A stretch of 64,000 nucleotides of DNA from Streptomyces flavochromogenes (GTDB lineage: Bacteria > Actinomycetota > Actinomycetes > Streptomycetales > Streptomycetaceae): the NCBI RefSeq assembly GCF_000717595.1, contig NZ_JNZO01000010.1, positions 124,001 to 188,000 on the forward strand, written 5' to 3'. Shown here one piece after another: positions 43,219-53,600 of the stretch. Each line of letters opens with the position of its first letter. The stretch's first letter is position 1. A program made the position numbers and the translations under genes. The notes under the pieces are model-generated. The model was not told where the DNA came from, made no database searches, and saw nothing but the letters and a program-made list of their open reading frames with translations.

Positions 43219-44108
43219 TGCGCAAGCTCATACTGATCCACGGACGCTCGCAACAGATGAAGGACGCCGAAAAGCTGAAGCAGGAATGGGTCGACGCGCT
43301 CCACGCCGGGCTCCGCACGGCCGACATCGACCTGGAGATACCGGACGAACAGATCCGCTTCCCCTACTACGGGCAGACCCTGTTCGAACTGGCAGAAGAC
43401 TCCACGGTCAAGGCAACCGAGGTGATCGTCAAAGGAAGCCCCAGCTCCGCTGAACTGGACTTCATCGGCGCCGCTGTCAAAGACGTGGCGGCGGGCGCCG
43501 GCATCTCCGAAGACGACATCGTGGCCGCTGCGGAGGATCCGACTCAGATCCGGAAGGACATTCAGAACTGGCCATGGGTACTGGCCGCACTGAGCGCCAT
43601 CGACCGCGTCCCGGGCCTGAGTGCGGTGAGCATCGCCCTCGCCACGCGCGACGTCTACCGGTACGTACGCAACCCGGGCATTCAGACGGTCATCGAAGAC
43701 GGGGTTCGCGAGGCGTTCACGGCTGGGGAAGAGAGTGTCGTGGTGGCCCATTCACTCGGTTCTGTCGTCGCCTACAACATGATGAAGCGGGAAGGGAAAA
43801 GGCGGCAATGGACAGTGCCCGCTCTCGTCACTGTCGGCTCACCGCTGGGCGTCAACGCCATCTGTCGGCTCCTCAACCCGATCGGCCGGCCCGACTGCCT
43901 CGGCGACTGGTACAACGCGTATGACAAACACGATGTCGTGGCCCTTCACCCACTGGACGGCACGTACTTCCCGGTGACGCCCGGCATCGAGAACTACGAC
44001 AGAGTGAAGAACCCGACGTCCAACAAACACGGCATCAGCGGCTACCTGGGTGACCCGGTCGTAGCCGTCCGAATCCGGGACGCACTCCTCGACGGGTCAC
44101 ACCGCTGA
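43218..44108 (+). CDS. Alpha/beta hydrolase (lipase-like) coupled to caspase
   Basis: 296 residues from the ATG that shares an A with the caspase stop, with AAGGAAGGAG upstream. MRKLILIHGRSQQ is the oxyanion strand. VVVAHSLGSVVAYNMM holds the nucleophile Ser at about 179 in a G/A-x-S-x-G elbow. Candidate acid is Asp at about 239 (YDKHDVVAL) and base His at about 271 (NKHGISGYL). A helical insertion at about 65-160 (FIGAAVKDVAAGAGISEDDI, IQNWPWVLAALSAIDRVPGL) includes an amphipathic, tryptophan-bearing stretch that could contact membrane or mask the active site. PGAP1-like lipases share this outline. A protease-activated phospholipase is a reasonable hypothesis. Confidence 0.85.
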   Translation: MRKLILIHGRSQQMKDAEKLKQEWVDALHAGLRTADIDLEIPDEQIRFPYYGQTLFELAEDSTVKATEVIVKGSPSSAELDFIGAAVKDVAAGAGISEDDIVAAAEDPTQIRKDIQNWPWVLAALSAIDRVPGLSAVSIALATRDVYRYVRNPGIQTVIEDGVREAFTAGEESVVVAHSLGSVVAYNMMKREGKRRQWTVPALVTVGSPLGVNAICRLLNPIGRPDCLGDWYNAYDKHDVVALHPLDGTYFPVTPGIENYDRVKNPTSNKHGISGYLGDPVVAVRIRDALLDGSHR

Positions 44109-44302
44109 CCCACCTGGACTTGTCTACCTCGGTCCGGGAGGGTGTCCCCCGTCCGCGCGGTGCTGAGCGAGGTCGAGCTGGGCGAGGCCGATGCCGGTCC
44201 CGTCCACGACACCGACGTGGAGAGCGCGCAGGGCAAGGTCGACGCCGTCGAGATCCCGGGCGGCCAGAACGCCGTCGCCCCGTACTCGGCGGCCACGCTG
44301 AA

Positions 44303-44335
44303 GGGGCTGCCCGGTTCGGGGGAACGGGCAGCCCC
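44303..44335 (-). terminator. Hairpin after the Rhs immunity gene
   Basis: GGGGCTGCCCG(G)TTC pairs with GAACGGGCAGCCCC with a one-base bulge and a tiny loop. It lies 15 bases past the stop of the minus-strand immunity gene and could also stop the plus-strand hydrolase transcript. The rest of the 240-base gap holds no supported gene. Confidence 0.8.
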
Positions 44336-44349
44336 TCCGCCTCAGGAGG

Positions 44350-44829
44350 TCACTTCTCGCGGTACCGCTCGTCGGCCACGAGCACCGACGTGAGGTGGAC
44401 CGGCAGGCCGTTCGCGTCGCGCGGCACCTCCTGGGAGGTGTCCCGGGTGAAGGCCAGGGTGACGCCGGGGATGTACGGGGCCCGCGGGTCGTCGTTGTTG
44501 ACGTGCCAGCCCTTCCGGGCCGCGTGGGCGAAGACCTCTTCGGCCGGGGTGCGGAAGACGTCGATCCCGTCCAGCAGCACCTGCACGTCCGGGTCCTCGT
44601 CCTCGTCGGGTCCCCAGATGGTGACCGCGGTGACCCGGTGGTCGCGTTCGAGTGCGGCCTGGAAGCCGATGCCGTCGTACTCGGCGGACACCAGGTCGAA
44701 GTCGCGCACCGCGTCGGCCGGGTACACGCGCGGAGCGCCCCAGGCCGACACCGCGGCCACTGTTTCGTCGAGCGTCATCCCCAGGTGAACGGGAGCCACG
44801 CCGCGCGGCGGATCGAGGACGAACTGCAT
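44350..44829 (-). CDS. Predicted immunity protein for the Rhs toxin
   Basis: 159 residues, starting 25 bases after the Rhs gene stop on the same strand, the standard place for a polymorphic-toxin immunity gene. It is soluble and acidic: FVLDPPRGVAPVHLGMTLDE, then RVYPADAVRDFDLVSAEYDG, GFQAALERDHRVTAVTIWGP and LLDGIDVFRTPAEEVFAHAA. The G-V-x-P-x-x-x-G-M-T motif near the N-terminus recurs in another gene at 58.1-58.6 kb. I do not recognise a named family. A role in neutralising the adjacent HNH-type toxin tip is inferred from position. Confidence 0.75.
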   Translation of the reverse strand: MQFVLDPPRGVAPVHLGMTLDETVAAVSAWGAPRVYPADAVRDFDLVSAEYDGIGFQAALERDHRVTAVTIWGPDEDEDPDVQVLLDGIDVFRTPAEEVFAHAARKGWHVNNDDPRAPYIPGVTLAFTRDTSQEVPRDANGLPVHLTSVLVADERYREK

Positions 44830-44854
44830 GAGGGGCCCTTCTGGTCGGTTGGGA

Positions 44855-47800
44855 TCATTTCAGTATGTCGTAGTCGATGGTCCAGCCCCGGCGCTCCAGC
44901 ATCGCCTGGAACTTTCTGTTCTCCTTGAGGCTCGTGACCATGTCGGCGATGTGCTGGTCGTACTTGTCGCCGTACTTGGCGCGCACCTCGTCGATGTCCA
45001 TCTTCATCGCCAGGTCCCAGCGCCCGGCGTCGATGTGGGCGCGCTGGTCGGCACGCCACTTCACGGAGTGCGCCCACGAGCCGGTCGAGGACATGTCCCG
45101 GTGGTCGGCCTTCTCCATGCGGATCGCCGGACCCATGCCGGCGTCGTTGATGAAGCCCTCCTCGTCGAGGTGGGCGTAGGAGGCCTTGGCCGGTATGTGG
45201 TTGATCTCCATCTTGACCGGGTACTTCGGCTCGCCGTCCTCGTCCTTGAGGTTGGCCGGGGTCATGCCGCCGTACCAGCCGCCGTCCTCGGTGCATCCCT
45301 TGGCGATGAGGCCAAGCGGGTCGGTGAGGGTCCACGGGTTGGTCACATAGGCGACCGGGTTCGCCGCGGGTGCCAGGCCGAGCGGGTCGGGGCAGGCGTA
45401 CCGGGCCGTCTCCGGGTCGTAGTGGCGCAGGTAGTTGTAGTGCAGGCCGGTCTCGGAGTCCTCGTACTGGCCGGGGAAGCGGAGGGGGGTGTACGCCGTG
45501 GCCGTGCGGTTCCAGCGGGTGCTGCCCCAGGTCGTCCTGCGGGCCTCCCACGCCACGTCGCCGCCCTCGTCGACCAGTTCGGTGGGTGCGCCGACCAGGT
45601 CGGTGACGATGGCGAAGAACCGTGTGTCGTAGGCGTCCTGGTCGTCGCCGCGCGGGCGTCGTTCGAGCTGGCTCAGCGGGCGGTGGTCGTGGGCGTCGTA
45701 CTCCCAGGTGATCGTGGTGGCGCTGTCGGTGTCGGTCTGCTCCGCGAGCCGGGTGCCGTCCCAGGTGAAGTACGTCGACCGCTCGACGGTCGTGCCGTCG
45801 GGCGCCATACGGTGCTTGGCGGTGCGTCGGCCGAGGGGGTCGTACGCGTACCGCCAGGTGACCCCGTCGGGCGTCCGGCAGGCGACGAGCCGGTTCTCCG
45901 CGTCCCAGGTGTAGTGCCAGGTGTCGGGCTTGCGGGAGAGACGGGCCTTCTGCCGCAGCACCATGCGGCCGGCCGCGTCGTACTCGTAGCGGATCCGGCC
46001 GGCCCGGAGCAGTCGGTTCCCCTCGTAGGCGCGCTCACCGCGGGCCTCGTCCCGGAGCGCGCGGTCCGGCCACTCGGCCTGGGCCTGGTTGCCGACGGCG
46101 TCGTACGCGTACGTCTCGCTCCAGCCCTCGGCGGCGACCCGCAGCGGCCGTCCCACCGGGTCGAGCTCGAAGGTGACGTCGGTGCCGGCGACGCGGTCCG
46201 TGATCCGGTCGAGGTGGCCGTCGGCGCGGTAGCCGTAGCCGCGGGAGCGCACGACCCGGTCCCCCGCGGTCACGCTGCGGGAGGAGAGCCGGCCCATGCG
46301 GTCCCAGGCGGAGGCGAGCGTGACGGACTCCGGTCCCTCGCCCAGGGTGCGGGCCACCTCGCGGCCGCGCTCGTCGCGGGCGACGAGCATGTCGTGTCCG
46401 TCCGCGGTGAGCACGGCGCGGCGTCCCGCCGCGTCGTTCGCGTAGTGGGAGCGCGCTCCGCTCGGGGTGGTCCGGGCCGTCAGGGCCCCGGCCGCGTCGT
46501 ACTCGTACCTGGTGGTGCGGCCGTCGACGGTCTCGGCCAGGAGCAGCCCCGTCACGTCCCGTTCGAGGACGACGGTCGAGGTCGGGGAGGTGAGCGAGAC
46601 GGAGCGGCCCGCCGGGTCGTAGGCGTACCGGGTGGTCCCGGCGGAGCTGTGCTGCTCGACGACGCGGTCCATGGCGTCGTAGGCCACGGTGACGCGCTCC
46701 CCGAGCGGAGTCGTCCGTGCGGTCGTCCGCCCGACGGCGTCGAGTTCGTAGGTCACGGTGCGGCCGTCGAAGTCCGTCTCGGCGACCAGCCGGCCGGCCC
46801 CGTCGTACGTGTAGGTCCAGGTCAGCCCCTGCGGGCCCGTGACCTCGGTGAGCCTGAGCTCCTTGTCGTAGCGGAACTCGTAGCGCGCGCCGTCCGCTCC
46901 CGTCCGGGCGGCCAGCTTCCCGAAGTGGGTGTACTCGAAGCGTGTGGTGGCACCCGTCGGATCCGTGTGGGAGGTGCGGTTGCCCTCGGCGTCCCAGGTC
47001 CAGGACTCGCCGCCGCCGTCCGGACGCGTGGCGCGGGTGGCCCAGCCCTCCGTGCTCCACTCCGTCGCGTGCTCCGCGCCCAGCGGGTCGGTGCCCCGGA
47101 CGGGGCGGCCGAAGGAGTCGCGCGTGAGGCGGTACGTGTTGCCCAGCGGATCGGCGTGGCTGAGCGTGAGGCCCGCCGGGTCGTGGCTCATGCGATGGGT
47201 GGCCCCCGACGCGTCCGTGCGAGCGGTGAGGGCGCCCCGCTCGCTGTAGGTGGAGCGGGTGGCGGCGCCGTCGGGCGCGATGACGGCGGTGAGGTTGCCC
47301 CGGCTGTCGTACTCCCGCCGCCAGACGCTGCCGTCGGGGCCGGTGACGGTGACGGGCAGGTGGAACTCGTTGTACGTGGTGAGGGTCCGGGTGCCGTCGG
47401 GGCGGGTGACGGAGGTCAGGTTGTCGTGCTCGTCCCAGGTGAACGTCGCGGTGCGGCCCAGCTGGTCGGTCCGCGAGAGCAGGTTGTCGTGGGCGTCCCA
47501 CCGGCGGTACACGGTGTGTCCGAGCGGGTCGGTCTCCGCGACGACCTGGCCCAGTTCGTTGAGGCGGGAGGTGGTGACCGCTCCGGTGGCGTCGGTGAAG
47601 CGGGTGACCCGCTCGGCGGTGTCGTAGGAGAAACGGGAGGAGAGGAAGCCGTCGGGCCCCACGGTCTCCACGACGCGGCCGTCCGCGTCGTAGACGTAGC
47701 GGTACGTGGAGCCCAGGCGGTCGGTCCACGACGTGACCCGGCCCGCGTCGTCATAGGTGAAGCGCAGGACGGCGGGCTCTCCGTCGCTGCCCCGGGCGTC

Positions 47801-49576
47801 GGCGACGGTGGCGAGCCGGTCCTCGGAGTCGTACGCGAACTCGCTGACCGTCCGGGGGCCTTCGGCGGTGCGCAGGGCGAGTGCCGTCACGCGGCCCTGC
47901 GCGTCGGAGTCGACCGCGACCTGGTAGCCCCCGCTGTGGACGACGCCGAGGGGCGTTCCGGCGACGTCCCGCTGGATGCCGACGCTGTTTCCGTTGCGAT
48001 CCTCGACGCGGGTCAGCCAGTAGAAGTGGTCGCCGTGGTAGGGGTTTCCCGTGAAGAGGCGGGTCCGGCCGGAGTGCGGCTCCTCCACGGCGAACGTGAC
48101 CGTCCCGAGGCCGTCCCGGGACCGGAGGCGCAGGGCGGCCGTCCGGTTCGCGGTGACCGGCAGCGAGGTCTCGTCGGCGTCCGGGAGCCGGGGGTAGAGG
48201 AGGAGGGAGCCGTCCTCGCGCACCCACGTCACGGTGCCCGACGCGTCGACGGATATCTCCAGTCGCTCGTCGAGCGTGGACGCCCACTCGGCTCCGAAGC
48301 AGCGCCCGTAGTGGTATCCCGACACATGGGTGCGCCGCAGGACGAGCGGCAGGGTGCCGGGGAGTCTCAGGTCGGTCTGCGGAAGCACCATCTCGCCGCT
48401 GGCGAGGTCGACGGGGTCGGTCTTGCAGCGGCGCTTGTCGAGACTGACACCCTTGCCGCGCGGATCGTCGAGGGCGTCCCGTGACGAGTCGGGGCCCTTG
48501 CGCCCGCCCTTGCCGTCGCCACGGCCGGAGGGGCCGCCGCCGTCGTGATCGCCCTTGCGCTGGCGGGCGATGCGAAGCGCGGTGTCGTCGTCGTTGTTCT
48601 TGTGGTCCTTGGAGATCTGCTTGACGGCCTTGGGAAGCGTCTCGCCGATGTGGTCGCCCATCGTCTTGGCCGACTTCATCAGGGCGCCCATGGCCTTCTC
48701 GATGACCGGGTCCAGGGCGTTGGCGATGTCGTCCCGGCCTCTGTTCCGGCCCTGGTGCCCCTTGGCCCGGGTCAGCTTGCCGGCCGTCTTGCCGTGGATT
48801 CCGGCGCTGACGCCGTTCAGTCTGGTTCCGGCCTGGTCGTGCTCGTCGTGCTCGATGTGGAAGCCCGCGCCGCCGGCGCGACCCCCGCCCCCGCCGCCCG
48901 CGGAGGCGAGCTTCAGACCGTCCTTCGCGCCCTGCACGCCCTCGTCGAAGCCGTCCTTGCCGGCCTGCTTCGTCTGGTCGAGGTTCACACCGTTCTGGAC
49001 GCCCAGCGCGTCCATGCTCACCTGCACGACCAGGTCGGCCGCCATGTTCTCCAGCGCGGCCACGACCGGCTCGGTCATCACGCTCACGATGTGGCCGACG
49101 GCCTCCTCCATCGCGCTCGTGATCAGCTTCAGCAGCTGCTTCTTCGTGAACGCGATCGCCCCCGCCCCGAGCAGCGCCGACAGACCACCGGTCACCGGGA
49201 TCAGGGCCATGGCCAGGCCCGTCTGTCCCGCCAGGATGCCGAGCTCCGCGACGGCCTTCCACTTCATGCCCTCGATCGCGCCCGCCGCCAGGTCCAGCGC
49301 GTCCGCGATGGTCCGGGCCGCGGACACCATGTCCTTGAGGTGTTTGCCCTTGACCTTGGTCCAGTGCTCGTTGAGCGCGTCCATCGCCTCGCCGTGACCC
49401 GACGACAGCAGACGCTCCATGTGGTTGTTGGCCAGCTGACCGTCGTCGGCGAGGTCGTCCGCGAACTCCCGCAGCGCGTCCGCCATGTCGCGGTACGCGT
49501 CCTCGTCGACGTTGGGCCAGTTCACCCCCACCAGATCCAGCAGTGTGTCCGCCCAGTCCGGCACCGTGACAGCCAC
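44855..49576 (-). CDS. Rhs/YD-repeat polymorphic toxin with HNH-type (Tox-SHH-like) tip
   Basis: 1,573 residues. The N-terminus (VPDWADTLLDLVGVNWPNVD and following helices) resembles WXG100/ESX-type leader domains, with hydrophobic helices at about 108-145. A Gly/Lys-rich linker precedes DUF6531 (DPVDLASGEMVLPQTDLRLP). YD repeats fill about 560-1370, and the Rhs core ends in YDPETARYACPDPLGLA and TDPLGL at about 1418-1423, the self-cleavage boundary. The final 150 residues are the toxin: KMEINHIPAKASY and MEKADHRDMSSTGSW carry His at about 1460 and 1492, as in HNH/EndoVII nucleases of the SHH type, then KYGDKYDQHIADM. Export by a type VII system is expected. Its immunity gene follows. Confidence 0.93.
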   Translation of the reverse strand: MAVTVPDWADTLLDLVGVNWPNVDEDAYRDMADALREFADDLADDGQLANNHMERLLSSGHGEAMDALNEHWTKVKGKHLKDMVSAARTIADALDLAAGAIEGMKWKAVAELGILAGQTGLAMALIPVTGGLSALLGAGAIAFTKKQLLKLITSAMEEAVGHIVSVMTEPVVAALENMAADLVVQVSMDALGVQNGVNLDQTKQAGKDGFDEGVQGAKDGLKLASAGGGGGGRAGGAGFHIEHDEHDQAGTRLNGVSAGIHGKTAGKLTRAKGHQGRNRGRDDIANALDPVIEKAMGALMKSAKTMGDHIGETLPKAVKQISKDHKNNDDDTALRIARQRKGDHDGGGPSGRGDGKGGRKGPDSSRDALDDPRGKGVSLDKRRCKTDPVDLASGEMVLPQTDLRLPGTLPLVLRRTHVSGYHYGRCFGAEWASTLDERLEISVDASGTVTWVREDGSLLLYPRLPDADETSLPVTANRTAALRLRSRDGLGTVTFAVEEPHSGRTRLFTGNPYHGDHFYWLTRVEDRNGNSVGIQRDVAGTPLGVVHSGGYQVAVDSDAQGRVTALALRTAEGPRTVSEFAYDSEDRLATVADARGSDGEPAVLRFTYDDAGRVTSWTDRLGSTYRYVYDADGRVVETVGPDGFLSSRFSYDTAERVTRFTDATGAVTTSRLNELGQVVAETDPLGHTVYRRWDAHDNLLSRTDQLGRTATFTWDEHDNLTSVTRPDGTRTLTTYNEFHLPVTVTGPDGSVWRREYDSRGNLTAVIAPDGAATRSTYSERGALTARTDASGATHRMSHDPAGLTLSHADPLGNTYRLTRDSFGRPVRGTDPLGAEHATEWSTEGWATRATRPDGGGESWTWDAEGNRTSHTDPTGATTRFEYTHFGKLAARTGADGARYEFRYDKELRLTEVTGPQGLTWTYTYDGAGRLVAETDFDGRTVTYELDAVGRTTARTTPLGERVTVAYDAMDRVVEQHSSAGTTRYAYDPAGRSVSLTSPTSTVVLERDVTGLLLAETVDGRTTRYEYDAAGALTARTTPSGARSHYANDAAGRRAVLTADGHDMLVARDERGREVARTLGEGPESVTLASAWDRMGRLSSRSVTAGDRVVRSRGYGYRADGHLDRITDRVAGTDVTFELDPVGRPLRVAAEGWSETYAYDAVGNQAQAEWPDRALRDEARGERAYEGNRLLRAGRIRYEYDAAGRMVLRQKARLSRKPDTWHYTWDAENRLVACRTPDGVTWRYAYDPLGRRTAKHRMAPDGTTVERSTYFTWDGTRLAEQTDTDSATTITWEYDAHDHRPLSQLERRPRGDDQDAYDTRFFAIVTDLVGAPTELVDEGGDVAWEARRTTWGSTRWNRTATAYTPLRFPGQYEDSETGLHYNYLRHYDPETARYACPDPLGLAPAANPVAYVTNPWTLTDPLGLIAKGCTEDGGWYGGMTPANLKDEDGEPKYPVKMEINHIPAKASYAHLDEEGFINDAGMGPAIRMEKADHRDMSSTGSWAHSVKWRADQRAHIDAGRWDLAMKMDIDEVRAKYGDKYDQHIADMVTSLKENRKFQAMLERRGWTIDYDILK

Positions 49577-50674
49577 GATTCGTATCCCCCGTTGTCATTG
49601 ACCCATGAGTCCGAACAGGTCTACCACGTGGGTCGGCTGACAGGTAATCCGCGATCGCAAACCGGCGCGACACCTTCACGCCCGGCGGCGCTGACGCGCA
49701 CTCGCATCGCAGCAGGCCGCCACGGACGACGGCACGACCAGGACTGCTGCCCGGCCGGAGAGCCTGATCGTTGGGAATGCGACGAGGGAGACCTCACGGT
49801 CGGTACGAGGACGGTGATGCCCCTCTCTTGCGTACCGGCACTTCGGCGCGACTCGTGGTGAACAGAGCCAGTCTCCAGGATCCACACGATCCAGCCCCCG
49901 GGCCGTTCCGTCGGCGGCGCCACGTCGCGCCAGGGACGAGCGTCACGACCGCCTCGGCACCCGCCAGAGGGGGAAGGACCAGCCGCTGCGCCAAGTCGAC
50001 GGCCGAGGCCAGGAGGAGCGCGGCGGCCGCGCCGGCCGGCCAGGCCGGCCAGGAGGAGTAGGGGCGCGGCCCGACGGTGCAGCGGTAGACCACGACCGCG
50101 TCGCTGAGCGGCCCGGCCGCGACGTACGCAAGCAGCGGAGTCTCGGTCCCACCGGCCGCGCGGCGAGCGCTGCGGTGTTGATCGATCAGCGCTTCCGGCA
50201 GCTCATCGGGCTCGGGCGGCAGCCCGCTCCTCGGGCGCGCTGTCGGTGTCCTCGTGTGCGCTCGGAAGGCCGGCACGGCCAGACCCACGTGCGCGATCGG
50301 CATCCCTTCTCACCTCGAAGCGGGCATCGGGTCACGGTTCCAGCGCCGTCGCTGCCAGATACCTCAGTCGAATCCGCGGGTGCATCCGGACGGTTTTCGG
50401 CAGGTGAACCGATGTGCTGAAAATTCTTTCGATCTCGGTACAACCATGGGGGTGCCAGCTCAGTCCTCTCTTACTGAACGTCGAGCTGCACCTTGGGCAA
50501 GGAAGCCCGTAGGGGATGAGCCGCCGTCGCCTGGCCTGGGGAGCGTCCAGGGCGGCGGCCGGCTGCGCAGCTGTGCGGCATACCCGGCGAACCGCGCCGT
50601 ATCGGCCAGTACCACCTGGCCGGCTTCGTCATGCGCACATTCGACAATCCACACGTATTCGAGGGGAATTTTTC
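49577..50674. other. 1.1-kb spacer between divergent toxin genes
   Basis: Promoters of both toxin genes must lie here. A minus-strand frame at 49794-50303 (169 residues, with a hydrophobic AAAALLLASAVDLAQRLVL) is possible but its Arg-rich ends and missing ribosome site make it doubtful. The octamer GGCCGGCC occurs twice around 50034-50050. Nothing else is recognisable. Confidence 0.4.
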
Positions 50675-53600
50675 GTGCGCCGAGCTAGAGGTTTCTGGTC
50701 GCTGGGGGATCGGGGGTGGCGCCCGCTTCGACAGGCAACGGGCGGCGTGCTGCCTCTTGCCCTGCTGTCCGCGCTGGTGTCGGCAGCGCCGACAGCGGCT
50801 GCGGAGCCTGAGATGAGCGAGCGGGGTCAGGTCCTGGCTGCCTGGAAGAGCGGCGGGCCCGCTACGAAGGCGGCTGCCGGGGCGGCCATGGCGGCCTCGG
50901 ACTCCGACATCCGCGCGTTCCTGGACAAGGGCAGGGCGATCGCGGAAAACCTCGACGACCGCGAAGCCGCACTCCAGGTCGTGGCCGATGCCGGACCCGC
51001 CGTGCGCAAGGCAGCCGAAACGGCCCTCGCCGGTACCCCCGAGCCGCTGAGCACGTTCCTCAAGGAGGGGTGGAAGGCGCCCCTGGCCCAGGACCAGCGT
51101 GTCCAGGCAGCAGCCATCGGCGAGACCGGCGGGCGCGCCCTGCACGCAGCCGCGGAAGCCGCACTGAACTCGGACATCGAGGCGGTGCGGGAGTTCCTGA
51201 GCGAGGGGCAGTACAAGAAGCGCGACTCCGACGCCCGCGTGCGGGTGGCCCAACTGGAGACGTCGGGCGGGCCGAAGGTACGAGCCGGTGCCAGCGCGGC
51301 TCTCAACGGATCGATCGAGGATGTCCGCGACTTCCTGAGCTTCGGCCAGCACGTGGCCCGGGCACAGGACCAGGAGTACGCCTCGGTCACGGAGCTCGCA
51401 CAGCAGGCCAACGAGGCCGGTGATGCGGCGGAGCGGGAGAGCAAGGCTGCGCAGGAGGCCGCTGACAAGGCGATCCTGCTGGCTCGCCTGGCCAAGGAGG
51501 AGACCCAGCGGGCGGCCCAGGAAGCCTCGGCAGCCAAGAACGACGCCGATAAGGCGGCCGAAGCGGCTCGGCGTGCCGCGGAGTCGACCCGGAAGGCCGC
51601 GCAGGCTGCGCAGGCCGCCATTTCGGCTTCGCGTTCCGCGAACGCTGCGGCACAGGTTGCGGCTGCGGCCGCGAATGCGGCGGCGAACGCGGCTGCGGGC
51701 GCCGCTCGTGCTGCCACCAACGCCTTGAACAGCGCCGCCAACGGCAAGCGTGACGAAGCGCTGTCCGCCCAGGCACTGAAGGCGGCGGAGGCGGCGGAGT
51801 CCGCAGCGAACGCGGCGGATCGGGCTGCGATCGCCGGTGACGCCTCCGCTGTGGCTGCTCGTGCTGCCGCTTCCTCGGCTGCCAACGCCGACGCCACGGC
51901 AGCGGCGGCGGATCAGGCCAGCGGCTACGCGGAGGAAGCAGGTGCCTCGTCGGACGAGGCCCGCGCTGCTGCCGCGACCGCCCGACGTCATGCCGCCGAG
52001 GCCACCCGCGCCGCGAACGCGGCGGCCGGCCATGCGGCTGACGCCGCTCGCCAGGCCCGTCTCGCCCGGGACTTTGCGCGCTCCGCGGCCCAGCACGCCC
52101 GCAATGCCGCCGACGCCGCGATGAAGGCAGGCCAGTACGCGGCTGGTTCCAAGGAGGCCGCGAACGAGTCGAAGGCTCACGCCGACGCCGCCCTGCTGCG
52201 TGCCAACGAGGCTGTGGCAGCGGTGGCGAAGGCCAAGGAGATTCACGACCTGGCACGCAAGGCCGAGGCCGAGGAACTGGCTGCTCGTAGGGCGACCGGG
52301 ATCAATCAGGCCAAGGACGCGAAAGTCGCTTACGACGCCACCCTCGCCGAGGGCAAGAAGGCGGCGGCCGAATCAGACAAGCTCCAGGCCGATTTCGCCC
52401 GCCTGTCGCAGGATGCCTCGCAGCCGGCTGCGGACGACGCTCTGATCGCGGCGACAGGGCGGAAGCTCGCGCTGGCCGCGCTGGAGACCCAGGGCAGCTG
52501 GAGCAAGGCCGCCGCCGAAGGGGCCCTGGCCTCCACGGACAACGCCGTCGTGGTCGAGTACGCCCGCAACGGATGGCGCTCAGCCTTCCAGCAGGACGAG
52601 CGCGATCAGGTGCGCTCCCTGGCGCAGAACTCCGAGCACGAGGCCGTGATCACCGCTGCCGAGACGGCGCTGGCCGGCGACACCGCACAGATCCACGCCT
52701 TCCTGGAGGTCGGCCAGTACAGTGCCGCCGCCTCCGACCTGCGCGTCGAGGTCGCCCGGATCGGCGAGGCCGGAGGGCCGGCCGTCAAGAGCGCCGCTGA
52801 CAAGGCGATCAACGACATCGGTTACCAGCCGCTCCTCGACTTCCTCACCACCGTCCAGCACTCCGCACGCAACAGCGACAACCAGGTCACCGTGGCCTGG
52901 CTGGCCGAGAACGGCGGACCGGAGGTCAAGGCGTATGCGGAGATCGCGCTGGAGAGCCCCGCGCCGTCCCGGCAGGCCTTCATCGAGCGGGGCCAGTTCA
53001 AAGCCGCTCAGCGCGATCAGGCCAATGCCTCCCATGGAGCGCAGATCCAGCACGTCATTGCCGGATCCGCGCAGGTCGCGGCTCTTGCCCAGCAGCGCGC
53101 CGCAGAAGCACTGAAGACCGCGGCCACGGCATTGAACGCATCGAACGAGGCCGAGGTCTACGCCCAGCAGGCCCAGACCTACGCCGCGAACGCCGCAGGG
53201 TACGCCCAGCAGGCTGACGCCTCCGCCACGCAGGCCGAGGCCTCCGCACGGAAGGCCGCAGACCACGCTGCCACCGCGCGCAACGCGCAACGCCAGGCAG
53301 AGATCAGTGCGAGCAACGCCAACGCGTCGGCTCTTTGGGCCGAGGCGAGCGCGGGCCTGGCTCGGGAATATGCCGCGACCGCTGTCGCTGCGGCAGAAGC
53401 CGCACGGCAGTCCGCCGTCAATGCCGGCAAGAATTCGGCCCAAGCGGCTGCCATTTACCAGCAGCACCTCGACACCTACCTCGCCGAGCAGGCGCGGGCT
53501 GCCGAGCAGGCATGGTGGGAGAAGGCGTACGGCAAGTACACCCAGCTCCGGGACGCCTTCGGGGAAGCCGTGGACGTCGGCTTGGAAATGGGCAAGGCCG

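Noticed and set aside
44828..48484. Very long plus-strand open frame opposite the Rhs gene
   Set aside because: Its product is Val/Gly/Arg-rich with no motif and mirrors the Rhs coding strand; YD repeats and core motifs fix the minus strand as coding.
50034..50050. Repeated GGCCGGCC octamers
   Set aside because: Such G+C palindromes are expected by chance at this composition.
49794..50303. Minus-strand frame of 169 residues between the toxin genes
   Set aside because: A hydrophobic stretch exists, but both ends are Arg/Ser-rich, no ribosome site is visible and no family fits; kept only as a note in the spacer entry.
51420..52330. DNA repeat array or CRISPR-like structure
   Set aside because: The apparent repetition comes from Ala-rich coiled-coil codons (GCG/GCC) without fixed-length repeats and spacers. 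No CRISPR array is seen anywhere in the window.
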